DNA of 64,000 nt from Pseudomonas ceruminis (GCF_021602025.1 NZ_BQHW01000028.1:1-64000), one strand, 5' to 3'; counted from the stretch's first letter, positions 20,027 through 29,290 are shown. The notes: a model not told the origin generated them from the letters alone. Numbers and translations are program-made.

Positions 20027-21439
20027 TTACGCGGCGGCGGCCAGTTTGGCACTCGTCTGCCGGCGACGATAGGCACTGTCACGGCTGGCCAACCACCAGT
20101 ACAGCGGCGAGGTGATCACCAACCCCACCAGCCAGGACAGATCGGCACCGTTGATGTGCTCGGAGATCGGCCCGACATACAGGGGCGTGTTCATGAACGG
20201 GATCTGCACCACGATGCCCACCGCGTAAGCGAGCAGCGCCTGCGGGTTGTAGCGCCCGTAGATCCCACCATCGACCTTGAAGATCGACTGGATGTCATAG
20301 TCGCCCTTGTGGATCACATAGAAATCGATCAGGTTGATCGCCGTCCACGGCACCAGTACCACCAGCAGCACCAGCACCATGTCGACGAAGTGGCCAATGA
20401 AGTCCGCCGAGGCGAATACCGCCACTACGCAGCAGGCGGCCAACACGATCAGCGACAGCACCGCACGGCTTTTGGCGGTGGGGATCCAGCGGTAGGCGAA
20501 GGTTTGGATCAGGGTAATGATCGACAGCACCGCGCCATACAGGTTGAGGGCGTTGTGGCTGATCACGCTGAGCAGGAACAGCACCAGCATGACCGGGCCC
20601 AGGGTGCCGGTGGCAAGCTTGACCGCGTCCATGGTGTCCATGCCGGCCGGGATCGCCAGCACCGCCACGGCGCCGAAGATGAACGACAGGCTCGAACCCA
20701 GGGCCGAACCCAGGTAGGTGGTCCAGAACGTCGACGACACCTTCACGTCAGCCGGCAGGTAGCGCGAATAGTCCGACACATAGGGAGCAAAGGCGATCTG
20801 CCACAGCGCCGCCAGGGACACGGTGGCCAACCAGCCGGCGAGGTTGAAGCCGCCTCGGGTCAGGAAGTCGTCGCTTTGCACATGGGTGAAGATGTAGGCA
20901 AAGCCCACCACAATGCCGATGCCCAGCACCCAGGTGCCGATGCGGTTGAGGACGTGGATGAAGCGATAGCCGATGATGCCGATGATGCCCGAGCCCAGTG
21001 CGCCGATGACAATGCCGACCGGCACGGGCACGGCGTCGACCACGCCATGCAGCGACTTGCCGGCCAGGACGATGTTGGAGGCGAAGAAGCCGATGTACAT
21101 CACCCCGGCGATCACCACCACCAGCAGTGCGCCGAGCGAGCCGAACTGGGCGCGGCTCTGGATCATCTGCGGGATGCCCATCTGCGGGCCTTGGGCCGAG
21201 TGCAGGGCCATGAGCACCCCGCCGACCAGGTGACCGACCAGGATGGCGACGATGCCCCATACCAGGTTCAGGTGAAACAGCTGCACGCCCAGGGCGCCGG
21301 TGACGATGGGCAGCGGCGCGATATTGCCGCCGAACCACAGTGTGAACAGATCCCTTACCTTTCCATGGCGGTCTTGCGGGGGCACGTAGCCGATCGTGTG
21401 TTTTTCTATGAGGGGTGCCGAATTGGCTGCACTGGTCAT
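20027..21439 (-). CDS. NCS1 family cytosine/purine-type permease (copy 1)
   Basis: A 470-residue membrane protein with about twelve helices from the nucleobase:cation symporter-1 family (CodB-like cytosine, purine, allantoin permeases). Signature segments include FTLWFGGNIAPLPIVTGA at the first helix, SAQGPQMGIPQMIQSRAQFG, and FAPYVSDYSRYLP. A closely similar permease is encoded at 35003-36409, but this copy is not accompanied by catabolic genes. The ATG at 21439 follows GGAGTC with good spacing, so nine earlier in-frame residues are excluded. Substrate is not evident; a nucleobase-like heterocycle is likely. Confidence 0.87.
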   Translation of the reverse strand: MTSAANSAPLIEKHTIGYVPPQDRHGKVRDLFTLWFGGNIAPLPIVTGALGVQLFHLNLVWGIVAILVGHLVGGVLMALHSAQGPQMGIPQMIQSRAQFGSLGALLVVVIAGVMYIGFFASNIVLAGKSLHGVVDAVPVPVGIVIGALGSGIIGIIGYRFIHVLNRIGTWVLGIGIVVGFAYIFTHVQSDDFLTRGGFNLAGWLATVSLAALWQIAFAPYVSDYSRYLPADVKVSSTFWTTYLGSALGSSLSFIFGAVAVLAIPAGMDTMDAVKLATGTLGPVMLVLFLLSVISHNALNLYGAVLSIITLIQTFAYRWIPTAKSRAVLSLIVLAACCVVAVFASADFIGHFVDMVLVLLVVLVPWTAINLIDFYVIHKGDYDIQSIFKVDGGIYGRYNPQALLAYAVGIVVQIPFMNTPLYVGPISEHINGADLSWLVGLVITSPLYWWLASRDSAYRRRQTSAKLAAAA

Positions 21440-21734
21440 GACTGACTCCAAGGCAAGGTAGGGCATCGGGTGCTGCCCGGGTGCGTGCCGGCGAAGGGCG
21501 ACGCGTTCTTGTTGGAGCGATGATGGGGTGTGCGGGGGGAACGAGAAATTAGTAAATATGTACCCATAAACCTTAAAAAACCTAAGGCTGACAAAAGGTT
21601 AAGGGATGAGTGATAGCAAGGAGCGGGCCACCGGGCTGCAAGCCCCGCTGTTGATGGGTTCGCGAGCAAATGGGGCCGTGCGGGGTGGGCCAGGGTGGTG
21701 CAGGGTGTGCATTTACAGTGCAGGGTCAGCGCCC
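21440..21734. promoter_or_regulatory. Upstream region of permease copy 1
   Basis: This 295-bp gap separates the permease from the Lrp gene stop. Its middle part is AT-rich (21540-21605) and holds CCTTAA at 21571 and TTAAGG at 21599-21604 in inverted orientation, a candidate regulatory element. No gene is visible. Confidence 0.35.
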
Positions 21735-22187
21735 CTACATTGGCAACAAGCGGTCCTGAATCACTTCTTTCATCACCAGGGTGGAACTCAGCCGCTTTAC
21801 ATTGGGGATGCTGGTCAGTTGTTCGTCATACAGCTTCTGGAACGCCGGCAAGTCCTTGGCCACCACATGCAGCAGGTAGTCTGGGTCACCAAACAACCGC
21901 TGCGCCTCGACGATCTGGGGGATGGCGCCCAATGCTGCTTCAAAATCCGCCACCGGCTGGCGGGTGACCTCACGCAGGGTGACGAACACCAGCGCCGCGA
22001 AATTCAGCCCGAGTGCGCTCGGTGCCAGGCGGGCATGGTAACCGAGGATGGCGCCGGCCTCTTCCAGCGCCCGAAGCCGTCGATGGCACGGCGACAGGCT
22101 AAGACCCACGCGGTCAGCCAGCTCTGTTACCGAAAGGCGACCATCTTTTTGCAGCTCGGCAAGAATCTTGCGGTCAGTTCTGTCCAC
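21735..22187 (-). CDS. Lrp/AsnC family transcriptional regulator
   Basis: A 150-residue regulator with the Lrp HTH at 5-60 (TDRKILAELQKDGRLSVTEL, then VGLSLSPCHRRLRALEEAG) and a RAM ligand-binding domain (about 65-145). The frame is open far upstream, but homology begins at a GTG codon (22187), where VDRTDRKIL gives the normal family N-terminus and GGAAG lies about ten bases before. It is divergent from a LysE-type amino acid exporter, a common pairing in which the regulator responds to the exported amino acid. Confidence 0.87.
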   Translation of the reverse strand: MDRTDRKILAELQKDGRLSVTELADRVGLSLSPCHRRLRALEEAGAILGYHARLAPSALGLNFAALVFVTLREVTRQPVADFEAALGAIPQIVEAQRLFGDPDYLLHVVAKDLPAFQKLYDEQLTSIPNVKRLSSTLVMKEVIQDRLLPM

Positions 22188-22298
22188 TGAGAAGGATCTT
22201 CCACAAATTGGAGGGTAGGGGAAAATATACGAAAGAAAATCCCTCGTTGGAATCCGTACGCTTTCTTCATCCCAAAAATGGTGTGAAGGAAGACTCAA

Positions 22299-22913
22299 GT
22301 GGCAATCAGTGTGCTGACGGCGTTCTGGGCCGTATCGTTGCTGTTCGTGATTACCCCCGGTGCCGATTGGGCCTATGCCATCTCGGCTGGGATGCGTGGA
22401 CGATGGGTAATGCCGGCGGTGGCGGGTATGTTGTCTGGCCATTTTCTGGCAACCCTCGTGGTGGCGGCCGGGGTGGGAAGCCTGGTAGTGGGGCACCCGC
22501 TGGCGCTTACCTTGTTGACGCTGGCGGGCTGTACCTACTTGCTGTGGCTGGGCGGCAACCTGTTGCTAGACCCGGGGGTGCCCCAGGCGGGGCAGGCCGG
22601 TGTTGGCGAGTCCGGTTCGCGCTGGGCATTCAAAGGCTTTTGCGTAAGCGGGCTCAACCCCAAGGTGTTCCTGCTTTTTCTGGCGTTGCTGCCGCAGTTC
22701 ACCGATCCTCAGTCGAGCTGGCCGGTGCCGCTGCAGATCTTGCTGCTGGGGCTGGTGCACCTGGGCAGTTCGCTGGTGGTCTATCTGTTGGTGGGGTATG
22801 GGGCCAAGGCGGTGCTGAGCACCCGGCCCGGTGCGGCGAAAATGGTGGGGAGGGTATCGGGCATGGCGATGATTGCAGTCGCCCTGGGCTTGATCGTGAG
22901 CCAATTGGCCTGA
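22299..22913 (+). CDS. LysE/RhtB family amino acid exporter
   Basis: A 204-residue inner-membrane protein with six helices. The family N-terminal signature is seen as FVITPGADWAYAISAGMRGR, with the variable loop at about 90-110 and KGFCVSGLNPKVFLLFLALLPQF in the middle. These proteins export amino acids or related small molecules. The gene starts with GTG at 22299, eight bases after GAAGGA. Divergent from the Lrp-type gene, which likely controls it. The amino acid exported cannot be inferred. Confidence 0.88.
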   Translation: MAISVLTAFWAVSLLFVITPGADWAYAISAGMRGRWVMPAVAGMLSGHFLATLVVAAGVGSLVVGHPLALTLLTLAGCTYLLWLGGNLLLDPGVPQAGQAGVGESGSRWAFKGFCVSGLNPKVFLLFLALLPQFTDPQSSWPVPLQILLLGLVHLGSSLVVYLLVGYGAKAVLSTRPGAAKMVGRVSGMAMIAVALGLIVSQLA

Positions 22914-23053
22914 AGCCACCCACGGCCTGAGGGACGCTGCGTACGCTGGCGGACATGCGCCGTTGATCGACTGGTGAATTCGAGTGGAACGAACCGTTGA
23001 TTGCACATCTCCTATCCTCAGACGGATGGCTATGTGCCCGGGACTTCCCAGCG

Positions 23054-25132
23054 ATGAAACCCCTTCAACAACTCGATAATCCGCCACTGCACTTCCTGCT
23101 CAATGGCGGTGCCATCGGTAGCCTGCTGCAGACCATGGACTGGCGCGATTCACCACTCGGCCCGCCAAACACCTGGTCACCACACTTGCAGACAGTGATG
23201 GCCACCCTGTTACCGGCACAGGCGCAATTCGTGCTGTTCTGGGGTGAGGCTTACGTGGCGCTTTACAACGATGCCTATGTACCCACCATTGGTAACAAGC
23301 ACCCACAAGCGTTGGGGCGGCCAGGCCAGGAGCACTGGAGTGAACTGTGGGACGACCTCGAACCGCTGCTGCGTGGTGTACGCGAGACGGGCCAGACCTT
23401 CTCGGCCAAGGATCGCCCCTTCTATATAGAGCGCCGCGGGCTGGGCGAGACCGTGTACTTCGACCTGTCCTACTCCCCGGTACGCGAGGCCGATGGCACG
23501 GTCGGCGGGGTGCTGTGCCTGGTCACCGAAACCACCGAGCGCGTGCGCTTCCAGCAGCGCCAGGCGTTCTTGCTGGACCTGGGCCGGACCCTACCCGGGT
23601 TGGGCCAGGCAGATCGCATCGAGGCCTATGCCGTCAGCCGGCTGGCGCAGCAACTGGGGGCGATGCAGGTGTATTTCGCAGAAGACCTGGGGGACGGCAC
23701 GGGTTTCAAGGTGACGCACGCGTGGGCAGACGGCGTGCTCTCCATGCAGGGCCAGCATTGCTACGCGACCTTTGGTGCGTCACTGCGTGAGCAACTGGTG
23801 GCGGGCCAGGTGGTCCAGCAGGTTCACGACAGCCTCTCGGTGCAGCACGCTGGCCTGCGTACCACGCTGCACGTGCCGGTGCTGCGTGCCGGCCGCCTGG
23901 AGGCAATGCTGGGCGTACACTTTCACACCCCGCGACAATGCGTCGAAGACGAATGCCAGCTCGCAGAAGAAACCGCCAAGCAAGCGTGGGCGGCCATTAC
24001 CCACGCGCGCGCCGAGCACGCCCTGCACCTGCTCAACCACAGCCTGGAGGAACGTGTTGCTGCTGTATTGGCCCAGCGCGAAGCGGCGATGTTGCAATTG
24101 CACGAGGCGCACAAGCTGGAAATGATTGGGCAGTTGACCGGCGGCATTGCCCATGACCTGAACAACATGCTCACCCCAATTATCGCCTCGTTCGAGCTCA
24201 TGCATCGGCACCCGCAGTCCGAGCGAGCCCCGCGCCTGATCGAAGGGGGTTTGCAGGCGGCCGAGCGGGCACGCAACCTGGTAGGGCGCCTGCTCAGTTT
24301 CGCCCGTCGGCAGACCCTCAAGCCCCAGTCCGTGTCGCTGGCGGCGCTGGTGGAAGACATGCGCGAACTGATTGCCCGCTCGCTGGGGCCGACCATCGAG
24401 GTGCAGGTGTTGGTCGACCCGGCTTTGGCGCCCGTGGTCGTCGACCCCCATCAGCTGGAGTTGGCGCTGCTCAACCTGGTCGTCAACGCCCGTGACGCCA
24501 TGCTCGATGGCGGTTCATTGAGCATCAGCGCCGGGCTTGCTGGCGATGGGCCGCACCGGCCGGCCGGGCTGGTGGGCGCACAACTGGCCTGGCTACAGGT
24601 GCGCGACAACGGTTGTGGCATGGACGAAGAGCAGTTGCGCCGCTGCATCGAGCCGTTCTATTCCACCAAGGGTGTAGGCAAGGGTACCGGCCTGGGCCTG
24701 CCGATGGTGCAAGGGTTGGCGTTGCAGTCTGGCGGTGGCTTCGCTATTGGTTCGCAGCCAGGGCAGGGGACCGAAGCCACCCTGTGGCTGCCGATCAGCG
24801 ACAGCGCCGCGGTGTGCGCTGACAGCGACCTGGTTGAAGCGCCGCAGGCGGACCGGGCGAGGCGGGTACTGTTGGTGGACGATGAGGAAATTGTGCGCCA
24901 TGCCACGGCCTCGCAGTTGCGCGACCTGGGCTATGAGGTGATCGAGGCCGCCAGTGCAGCGGCGGCGCTGCAACGGGTGGCGCGGGGCTGGATGCCCGAT
25001 GTGCTGGTGACCGATCACGTCATGGCCCAGATGACCGGAGCGCGCTTTGCCCAACAGATGCGCGAGCGCAAGCCCTACCGGCAGGCCGAGCTGGCGCAAA
25101 GTGTGGCGCGGTTGTTGACTGCCAGGCCTTGA
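23054..25132 (+). CDS. PAS/GAF hybrid histidine kinase with truncated receiver domain
   Basis: A 692-residue soluble sensor kinase: PAS-like N-terminus (about 20-160), GAF-like segment (170-310), coiled linker, HisKA with the phospho-accepting His at residue 367 (QLTGGIAHDLNNML), HATPase with NARDAML, DNGCGM and GKGTGLGLPM, and a receiver from about 603. The receiver keeps LLVDDEE and the phospho-Asp segment LVTDHVMAQM but jumps from QQMRER directly to KPYRQAEL (junction after residue 672). About 25-30 residues that normally carry the Ser/Thr switch strand are missing, in frame. The ATG at 23054 was chosen; a TTG at 22997 is possible. It faces a homologous kinase. Confidence 0.85.
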   Translation: MKPLQQLDNPPLHFLLNGGAIGSLLQTMDWRDSPLGPPNTWSPHLQTVMATLLPAQAQFVLFWGEAYVALYNDAYVPTIGNKHPQALGRPGQEHWSELWDDLEPLLRGVRETGQTFSAKDRPFYIERRGLGETVYFDLSYSPVREADGTVGGVLCLVTETTERVRFQQRQAFLLDLGRTLPGLGQADRIEAYAVSRLAQQLGAMQVYFAEDLGDGTGFKVTHAWADGVLSMQGQHCYATFGASLREQLVAGQVVQQVHDSLSVQHAGLRTTLHVPVLRAGRLEAMLGVHFHTPRQCVEDECQLAEETAKQAWAAITHARAEHALHLLNHSLEERVAAVLAQREAAMLQLHEAHKLEMIGQLTGGIAHDLNNMLTPIIASFELMHRHPQSERAPRLIEGGLQAAERARNLVGRLLSFARRQTLKPQSVSLAALVEDMRELIARSLGPTIEVQVLVDPALAPVVVDPHQLELALLNLVVNARDAMLDGGSLSISAGLAGDGPHRPAGLVGAQLAWLQVRDNGCGMDEEQLRRCIEPFYSTKGVGKGTGLGLPMVQGLALQSGGGFAIGSQPGQGTEATLWLPISDSAAVCADSDLVEAPQADRARRVLLVDDEEIVRHATASQLRDLGYEVIEAASAAAALQRVARGWMPDVLVTDHVMAQMTGARFAQQMRERKPYRQAELAQSVARLLTARP

Positions 25133-25139
25133 CGGCCCT

Positions 25140-27323
25140 TCAAGCTCCGAGCACTTTGCCGAGCAGTTGGCATACCTGTTCAGCCGAATACGGCTTGGCC
25201 AGGAACGCAAAGCCATGATGCCCCTCTTCAGCAATCGCTTCGCTGTAGCCGGAGGTCAGGATCACTGGCAGTTGTGGGCACTGGCGCTGTATTTCGCGGG
25301 CCAGCGTCAAGCCGTCCATGCCTGGCATGACGACATCGGAGAACACTGCATCGAAGTCTCCCGCGCTGTGGCTCAACTGCGCCAGGGCGTCTTGCGCCGA
25401 CCTCGCCCAGCTGATGCGAAAGCCATGTTCCTCAAGAATCTGAGCGGTAAAATGACCCAGGTCGGGGTTGTCCTCCACCACCAGGATCCGCCGCTGCGCG
25501 CCGCTCACCTGGGGTGGGCCAACGGCGTTGTCGACATCGGCCTGTTCGTCAGGCGCTGCCTCTTGCGGTAAATACAGGGTAAAGGTTGTGCCCTGGCCCG
25601 CCACGCTGGTCACTTCGACGTCTCCACCGGACTGCTTGGCAAAACCGAAAACCTGGGAAAGGCCAAGCCCTGTACCTTCACCGGGTGCCTTGGTGGTAAA
25701 GAACGGGTCGAAAATGCGGTCGAGCAACTGCGCAGCGATTCCGACCCCATTGTCCAGCACGGAGATGGCCGCAAACGGCCCGGCTTGCGCTGACTGGCCG
25801 CGCAGGCCAGGCATGCCCTGGTTGGCCTGCAGTCGCAGGCGCAAAAGCCCTTCCCCGGCCATCGCATCGCGCCCGTTGAGCATCAAGTTGACCACCGCGG
25901 TTTCAAGTTGGCTGAGGTCAGCGCGAACATGGCAGGGCGCAGCGGGCAGCTCCAGTTGTATCTCGACTCTGGCACCCGTGGCTGTATCGATCATCTCGGC
26001 CATGGCTTGCAGGCGAGGCCCGACGTCGAATACCTGTGGGCTCAGGGCCTGCCTACGCGCAAACGCGAGCAGTTGGCCGGTCAGCTTCGCGCCTCTGTCG
26101 ACCGTTTCGGCCATGGTCTTGAGGTATCGCTCGCGGCGGCCTTCGTCGAGGTTGGGGCGCTGTAAAAAGTGCAGCGATGAACGGATGATAGTGAGCAGGT
26201 TGTTGAAGTCGTGGGCAACGCCACCGGTCAACTGGCCGATGGCTTCAAGTTTCTGCGTCTGGCGCAATACTGCTTCGGTGTGCAAGAGCTGCGTGGTGCG
26301 TTCTTCGACACGGTGTTCCAGCGTGGCATTGAGCGCCCCCAGCGCGGCCATGGTCTCGCGCACTTTCTGGTGAGCCTCGGCGCGCTGGATATGTGCCCAG
26401 CACCGTTCGGTCACTTCGCTGATCAATGCTTGGTCGTACCCCGTCCACTGCCGCGGCACCTTGTCGTGGATGGCCATCAGCGCAGTGAGGCGACCCTCCT
26501 TGATCAGGGGCATGCAGATGGTGGCCGTGATGCCGATGGCTTGAAACGTCGCGGCCTCTTCCTGTGCAAGTTCGCTCAGGTTGTCGTTGATTACCAAGGG
26601 CAGCCCAGCGCGCAGGCGGCTGACCGCCAAACGGCCAAAGTCGGTCAGGTGGTAATGGCCAAGCAACCTTGGCGATCCCGCAGCGACATAGTCGCCACGA
26701 ATGGTGAAACCGTCTTCGTCACCCTCCATCGTGGCATAGGCACAACTGGACAGCGTGAGGTGCTCGACCAGCAGGCGCGTGGTGATCGCCATGATCCGTT
26801 CCGGGTCGGTGGCATTGGCCACCGCGCGACCGAGGGTGTCGAGAAAGTGCAGGCGCTGGTTGGTAACGACGTTATGGGTGGTTTCGGTGACCGTGTCGAG
26901 CATCCCCAGCACTGCGCCGTTCTGGTCACGGATGGGGCTGTAGCAGAATGTGAAATAGGCGCGTTCCGGGCGGCCACTGCGCTCGATGGTCAACGCAAAA
27001 TCTTCGATGTAAACGGCTTCTCCGGCCATCGCACGGTCGGCCAGGCAGGCAATGTCGCTCCACGCTTCCTGCCACACTTCGCCAAACGGCTTGCCCAGGG
27101 CCTGCGGTTTGTTGCCGAGAATCTGGACGAACGCGTCGTTGTGCAGGGTGATCAGGTGTTGCCCCCAGAGGATGGCCTGGGGAAAGCGCGAGGCCAGGCA
27201 CAGGGCCACGGTGGTCTTGAGCACATCGGGCCAACCGTCGATCGGGCCCAGAGGCGTGGCGGCCCAGTCGTGGTTACGAATGCGTTCGGCCATCAGCCCG
27301 CCGCCGTCTAGCCATTTAGCCAT
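25140..27323 (-). CDS. PAS-GAF hybrid histidine kinase with intact receiver
   Basis: A 727-residue soluble hybrid kinase: PAS-type domain (about 15-150, with WPQAILWG-like strand), GAF (165-310), coiled coil, HisKA with QLTGGVAHDFNNLL, HATPase with NGRDAM, DNGVGI and GEGTGLGLSQVFGF, and a full receiver domain (about 610-725) with the phospho-Asp in AVFSDVVMPGMDG and the conserved Lys in FLAKPYS. It shares domain order with the convergent kinase at 23054 but has kept a complete receiver. No transmembrane helices. Signal unknown; some related PAS-type kinases sense light or redox state, but no chromophore cysteine could be assigned. Confidence 0.87.
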   Translation of the reverse strand: MAKWLDGGGLMAERIRNHDWAATPLGPIDGWPDVLKTTVALCLASRFPQAILWGQHLITLHNDAFVQILGNKPQALGKPFGEVWQEAWSDIACLADRAMAGEAVYIEDFALTIERSGRPERAYFTFCYSPIRDQNGAVLGMLDTVTETTHNVVTNQRLHFLDTLGRAVANATDPERIMAITTRLLVEHLTLSSCAYATMEGDEDGFTIRGDYVAAGSPRLLGHYHLTDFGRLAVSRLRAGLPLVINDNLSELAQEEAATFQAIGITATICMPLIKEGRLTALMAIHDKVPRQWTGYDQALISEVTERCWAHIQRAEAHQKVRETMAALGALNATLEHRVEERTTQLLHTEAVLRQTQKLEAIGQLTGGVAHDFNNLLTIIRSSLHFLQRPNLDEGRRERYLKTMAETVDRGAKLTGQLLAFARRQALSPQVFDVGPRLQAMAEMIDTATGARVEIQLELPAAPCHVRADLSQLETAVVNLMLNGRDAMAGEGLLRLRLQANQGMPGLRGQSAQAGPFAAISVLDNGVGIAAQLLDRIFDPFFTTKAPGEGTGLGLSQVFGFAKQSGGDVEVTSVAGQGTTFTLYLPQEAAPDEQADVDNAVGPPQVSGAQRRILVVEDNPDLGHFTAQILEEHGFRISWARSAQDALAQLSHSAGDFDAVFSDVVMPGMDGLTLAREIQRQCPQLPVILTSGYSEAIAEEGHHGFAFLAKPYSAEQVCQLLGKVLGA

Positions 27324-27427
27324 GTGCTGTTCCGATCCATTTACCTAGGATCATAAGGGTGCACCGAGAATGTCGGTTTAGCGAGTGCTTTGTGGTGGTG
27401 GTATCGGCCCATATGAGGGTGAACCGC

Positions 27428-27991
27428 CTAGCGAATGAAATGCACCTTACCGGTATCGTCATTCCCCATGTAGATCCCGTACACCCCTGCCTGCCGCTCC
27501 AGAATGTAGCGTTCGAGAATCTGCCGGATGGCGGGGTAGTAGATCTGCTCCCAAGGAATCTGGTCAGGCTCGAAGAATGTGTAGGCCAGCGTTTCCGGCC
27601 CGTATTGCCCGGTTTCCTCGGTAGCGATGGCGCGGAAGATGATGTACACCTCGCTGATCTTCGGCACACTGAAGATCGAGTACGGTGAGACGATTTCGGC
27701 GCGCACGCCGGTCTCTTCCCACACTTCGCGCAGCGCCGCCTGTTCGGTCGTTTCACCCGCCTCCATGAACCCTGCAGGCAGGGTCCAGGTGCCGGGGCGC
27801 GGCGGGATGGCGCGCTGGCACAGCAGGTACTTGCCATCGCGCTCGATGATGCAGCCGGCGATGATCTTCGGGTTGATGTAGTGGATATAGCCGCAGGCGA
27901 TGCAGTGCAGGCGTGCGTGGGTGTCGCCTGTGGGAACGCCCCGGGCCAGTTCCGTGGTGCAGTGCGGGCAATAGCGCGGGGCGGTGGGCAT
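27428..27991 (-). CDS. Nudix hydrolase with zinc ribbon
   Basis: A 187-residue protein with an N-terminal zinc ribbon (CPHC at 8-11 and CIAC at about 30-33) and a Nudix domain. The Nudix box follows G-x5-E-x7-REUxEExGU: GFMEAGE, seven residues, then REVWEETGV. This domain layout resembles NADH pyrophosphatase (NudC) and ADP-ribose pyrophosphatases, but the protein is shorter than NudC (about 260) and lacks its N-terminal domain. It lies 2 bp downstream of the GntR gene, suggesting co-transcription. Substrate not known. Confidence 0.87.
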   Translation of the reverse strand: MPTAPRYCPHCTTELARGVPTGDTHARLHCIACGYIHYINPKIIAGCIIERDGKYLLCQRAIPPRPGTWTLPAGFMEAGETTEQAALREVWEETGVRAEIVSPYSIFSVPKISEVYIIFRAIATEETGQYGPETLAYTFFEPDQIPWEQIYYPAIRQILERYILERQAGVYGIYMGNDDTGKVHFIR

Positions 27992-27993
27992 GG

Positions 27994-28749
27994 TCAGCGG
28001 CCTATGCGAGGTTCCTTGAGGGCCAGGGGCTCGACGATGTCACGAACCTTGGCGGTGTTGTCGTCCTGCTTCTGGCGCAGATAGTCCAGTGCCACCTTGG
28101 CCGCGGCGCGCACGTGATCGACCGAAGCCTGGTGAGCCACCAGCGGGTCGCCGCCCTTGATCGCTTCGACGATCTTTTCCATTTCACGGTTGCTGGCGCC
28201 GCGGCGGTTCTCCTGCGATACCGAGGTGGCGCGCAGGTAGCTGATGCGCGCCTGCAACTGGCGCAGCTGCTGGGCCGCCACCTGGTTGCCGGAGCCTTCC
28301 AGCAGCACGTCGTAGAACCCTTGCACCGAGTCCAGCACTTGTTGCAGTTCGCCATCCTCGAGCGCTTCGCGGTTGACCTCTAGCGCCCGCTCCAGGGCAC
28401 GGATGTCCTTGGCCTTGGCGTTGAGGGTGAACAACTGCACGATCAGCCCTTCGAGCACGCAGCGCAGCTCATAGATGTCGCGGGCATCTTCCAGGGTGAT
28501 GATGGCTACACGCGGGCCCTTGGCATCGGCAAATTCCACCAGGCCTTCAGATTCCAGGTGACGCAGCGCTTCACGCACCGAGGTGCGGCTGACCCCGAGG
28601 CGGTCGCAGAGGTCGCGCTCGACCAGGCGGTCGCCCGGGAGCAGGTGGAAGTTCATGATTGCGCCGCGCAGCTTGTCGAGCACGATTTCGCGCAGGGTAA
28701 CGGGGTTGCGGTTGACCTTGAAGCTGTCGTCGAGTGGCTGGCGTTTCAT
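27994..28749 (-). CDS. GntR/FadR family regulator of the adjacent catabolic cluster
   Basis: A 251-residue regulator. The winged HTH (about 18-85) has LREIVLDKLRGAIMNFHLLP and VSRTSVREALRHLESEGLVE, and the C-terminal FCD-type helical domain (95-225) suits binding of a small carboxylate or metal. It is the last gene of the minus-strand cluster that starts at 34686. The three operators with TGGTATACCA-like cores upstream of 32766, 34686 and 35003 match the palindrome type bound by FadR-subfamily regulators, so it is the probable repressor of the whole region. A CTGTTG-CGC-CAACAG hairpin lies just upstream (28770-28784). Confidence 0.85.
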   Translation of the reverse strand: MKRQPLDDSFKVNRNPVTLREIVLDKLRGAIMNFHLLPGDRLVERDLCDRLGVSRTSVREALRHLESEGLVEFADAKGPRVAIITLEDARDIYELRCVLEGLIVQLFTLNAKAKDIRALERALEVNREALEDGELQQVLDSVQGFYDVLLEGSGNQVAAQQLRQLQARISYLRATSVSQENRRGASNREMEKIVEAIKGGDPLVAHQASVDHVRAAAKVALDYLRQKQDDNTAKVRDIVEPLALKEPRIGR

Positions 28750-28837
28750 CAGGTGCGCTCTTTATGAGGCTGTTGCGCCAACAGGGCGGAGCACCCCGAA
28801 CCGAGGCACTCCTTGCAGTGGTTCGAACAGCCCGTTG

Positions 28838-29227
28838 TTAACGGGTGGACTCCGCATCGGCTTCGGCGAACGCCTCGCGGGCTAGGCGGAAACTGTCCAC
28901 CGCCGCGGGTACGCCGCAATAAATGCCGACCTGGAGCAGGATCTCGCGAATCTGTTCACGGCTCAGGCCATTACGCAAGGCGCCGCGAATATGCAGCTTG
29001 AGCTCGTGGGGCCGGTTGAGCGCGGAAATCATGGCCAAGTTTATCATGCTGCGCTCTTTGAGCGACAAGCCATCGCGGCCCCAGACATGGCCCCAGCAGT
29101 ACTCGGTGACCAGTTCCTGCAATGGCTTGGTGAACTCGTCGGCGTTCTGGATCGAGCGGTTGACGTAATCCTCGCCCAGCACCTGGGTGCGGACCTTCAG
29201 ACCTTTCTCGTACTTTTCGTTGTTCAT
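28838..29227 (-). CDS. Carboxymuconolactone decarboxylase family protein (PcaC-like)
   Basis: A 129-residue protein that aligns over its whole length with PcaC, the 4-carboxymuconolactone decarboxylase: YEKGLKVRTQVLGEDYVNRS, the YCWGHVWGRDGLSLKERSM middle segment and LQVGIYCGVPAAVDSFR. It lacks the CxxC pair of AhpD-type peroxidases, so a decarboxylase or lyase role is more likely. In this cluster it probably acts on a ring-opened or lactone intermediate. Its stop codon lies inside a perfect CCCGTT-GTT-AACGGG hairpin (28831-28845). Confidence 0.85.
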   Translation of the reverse strand: MNNEKYEKGLKVRTQVLGEDYVNRSIQNADEFTKPLQELVTEYCWGHVWGRDGLSLKERSMINLAMISALNRPHELKLHIRGALRNGLSREQIREILLQVGIYCGVPAAVDSFRLAREAFAEADAESTR

Positions 29228-29290
29228 GTGCCCTACTCCGGAAGAAACATGTGGAACGGGGGCTGCAAAGCAGCCCCGGCGGTCTCAAGG

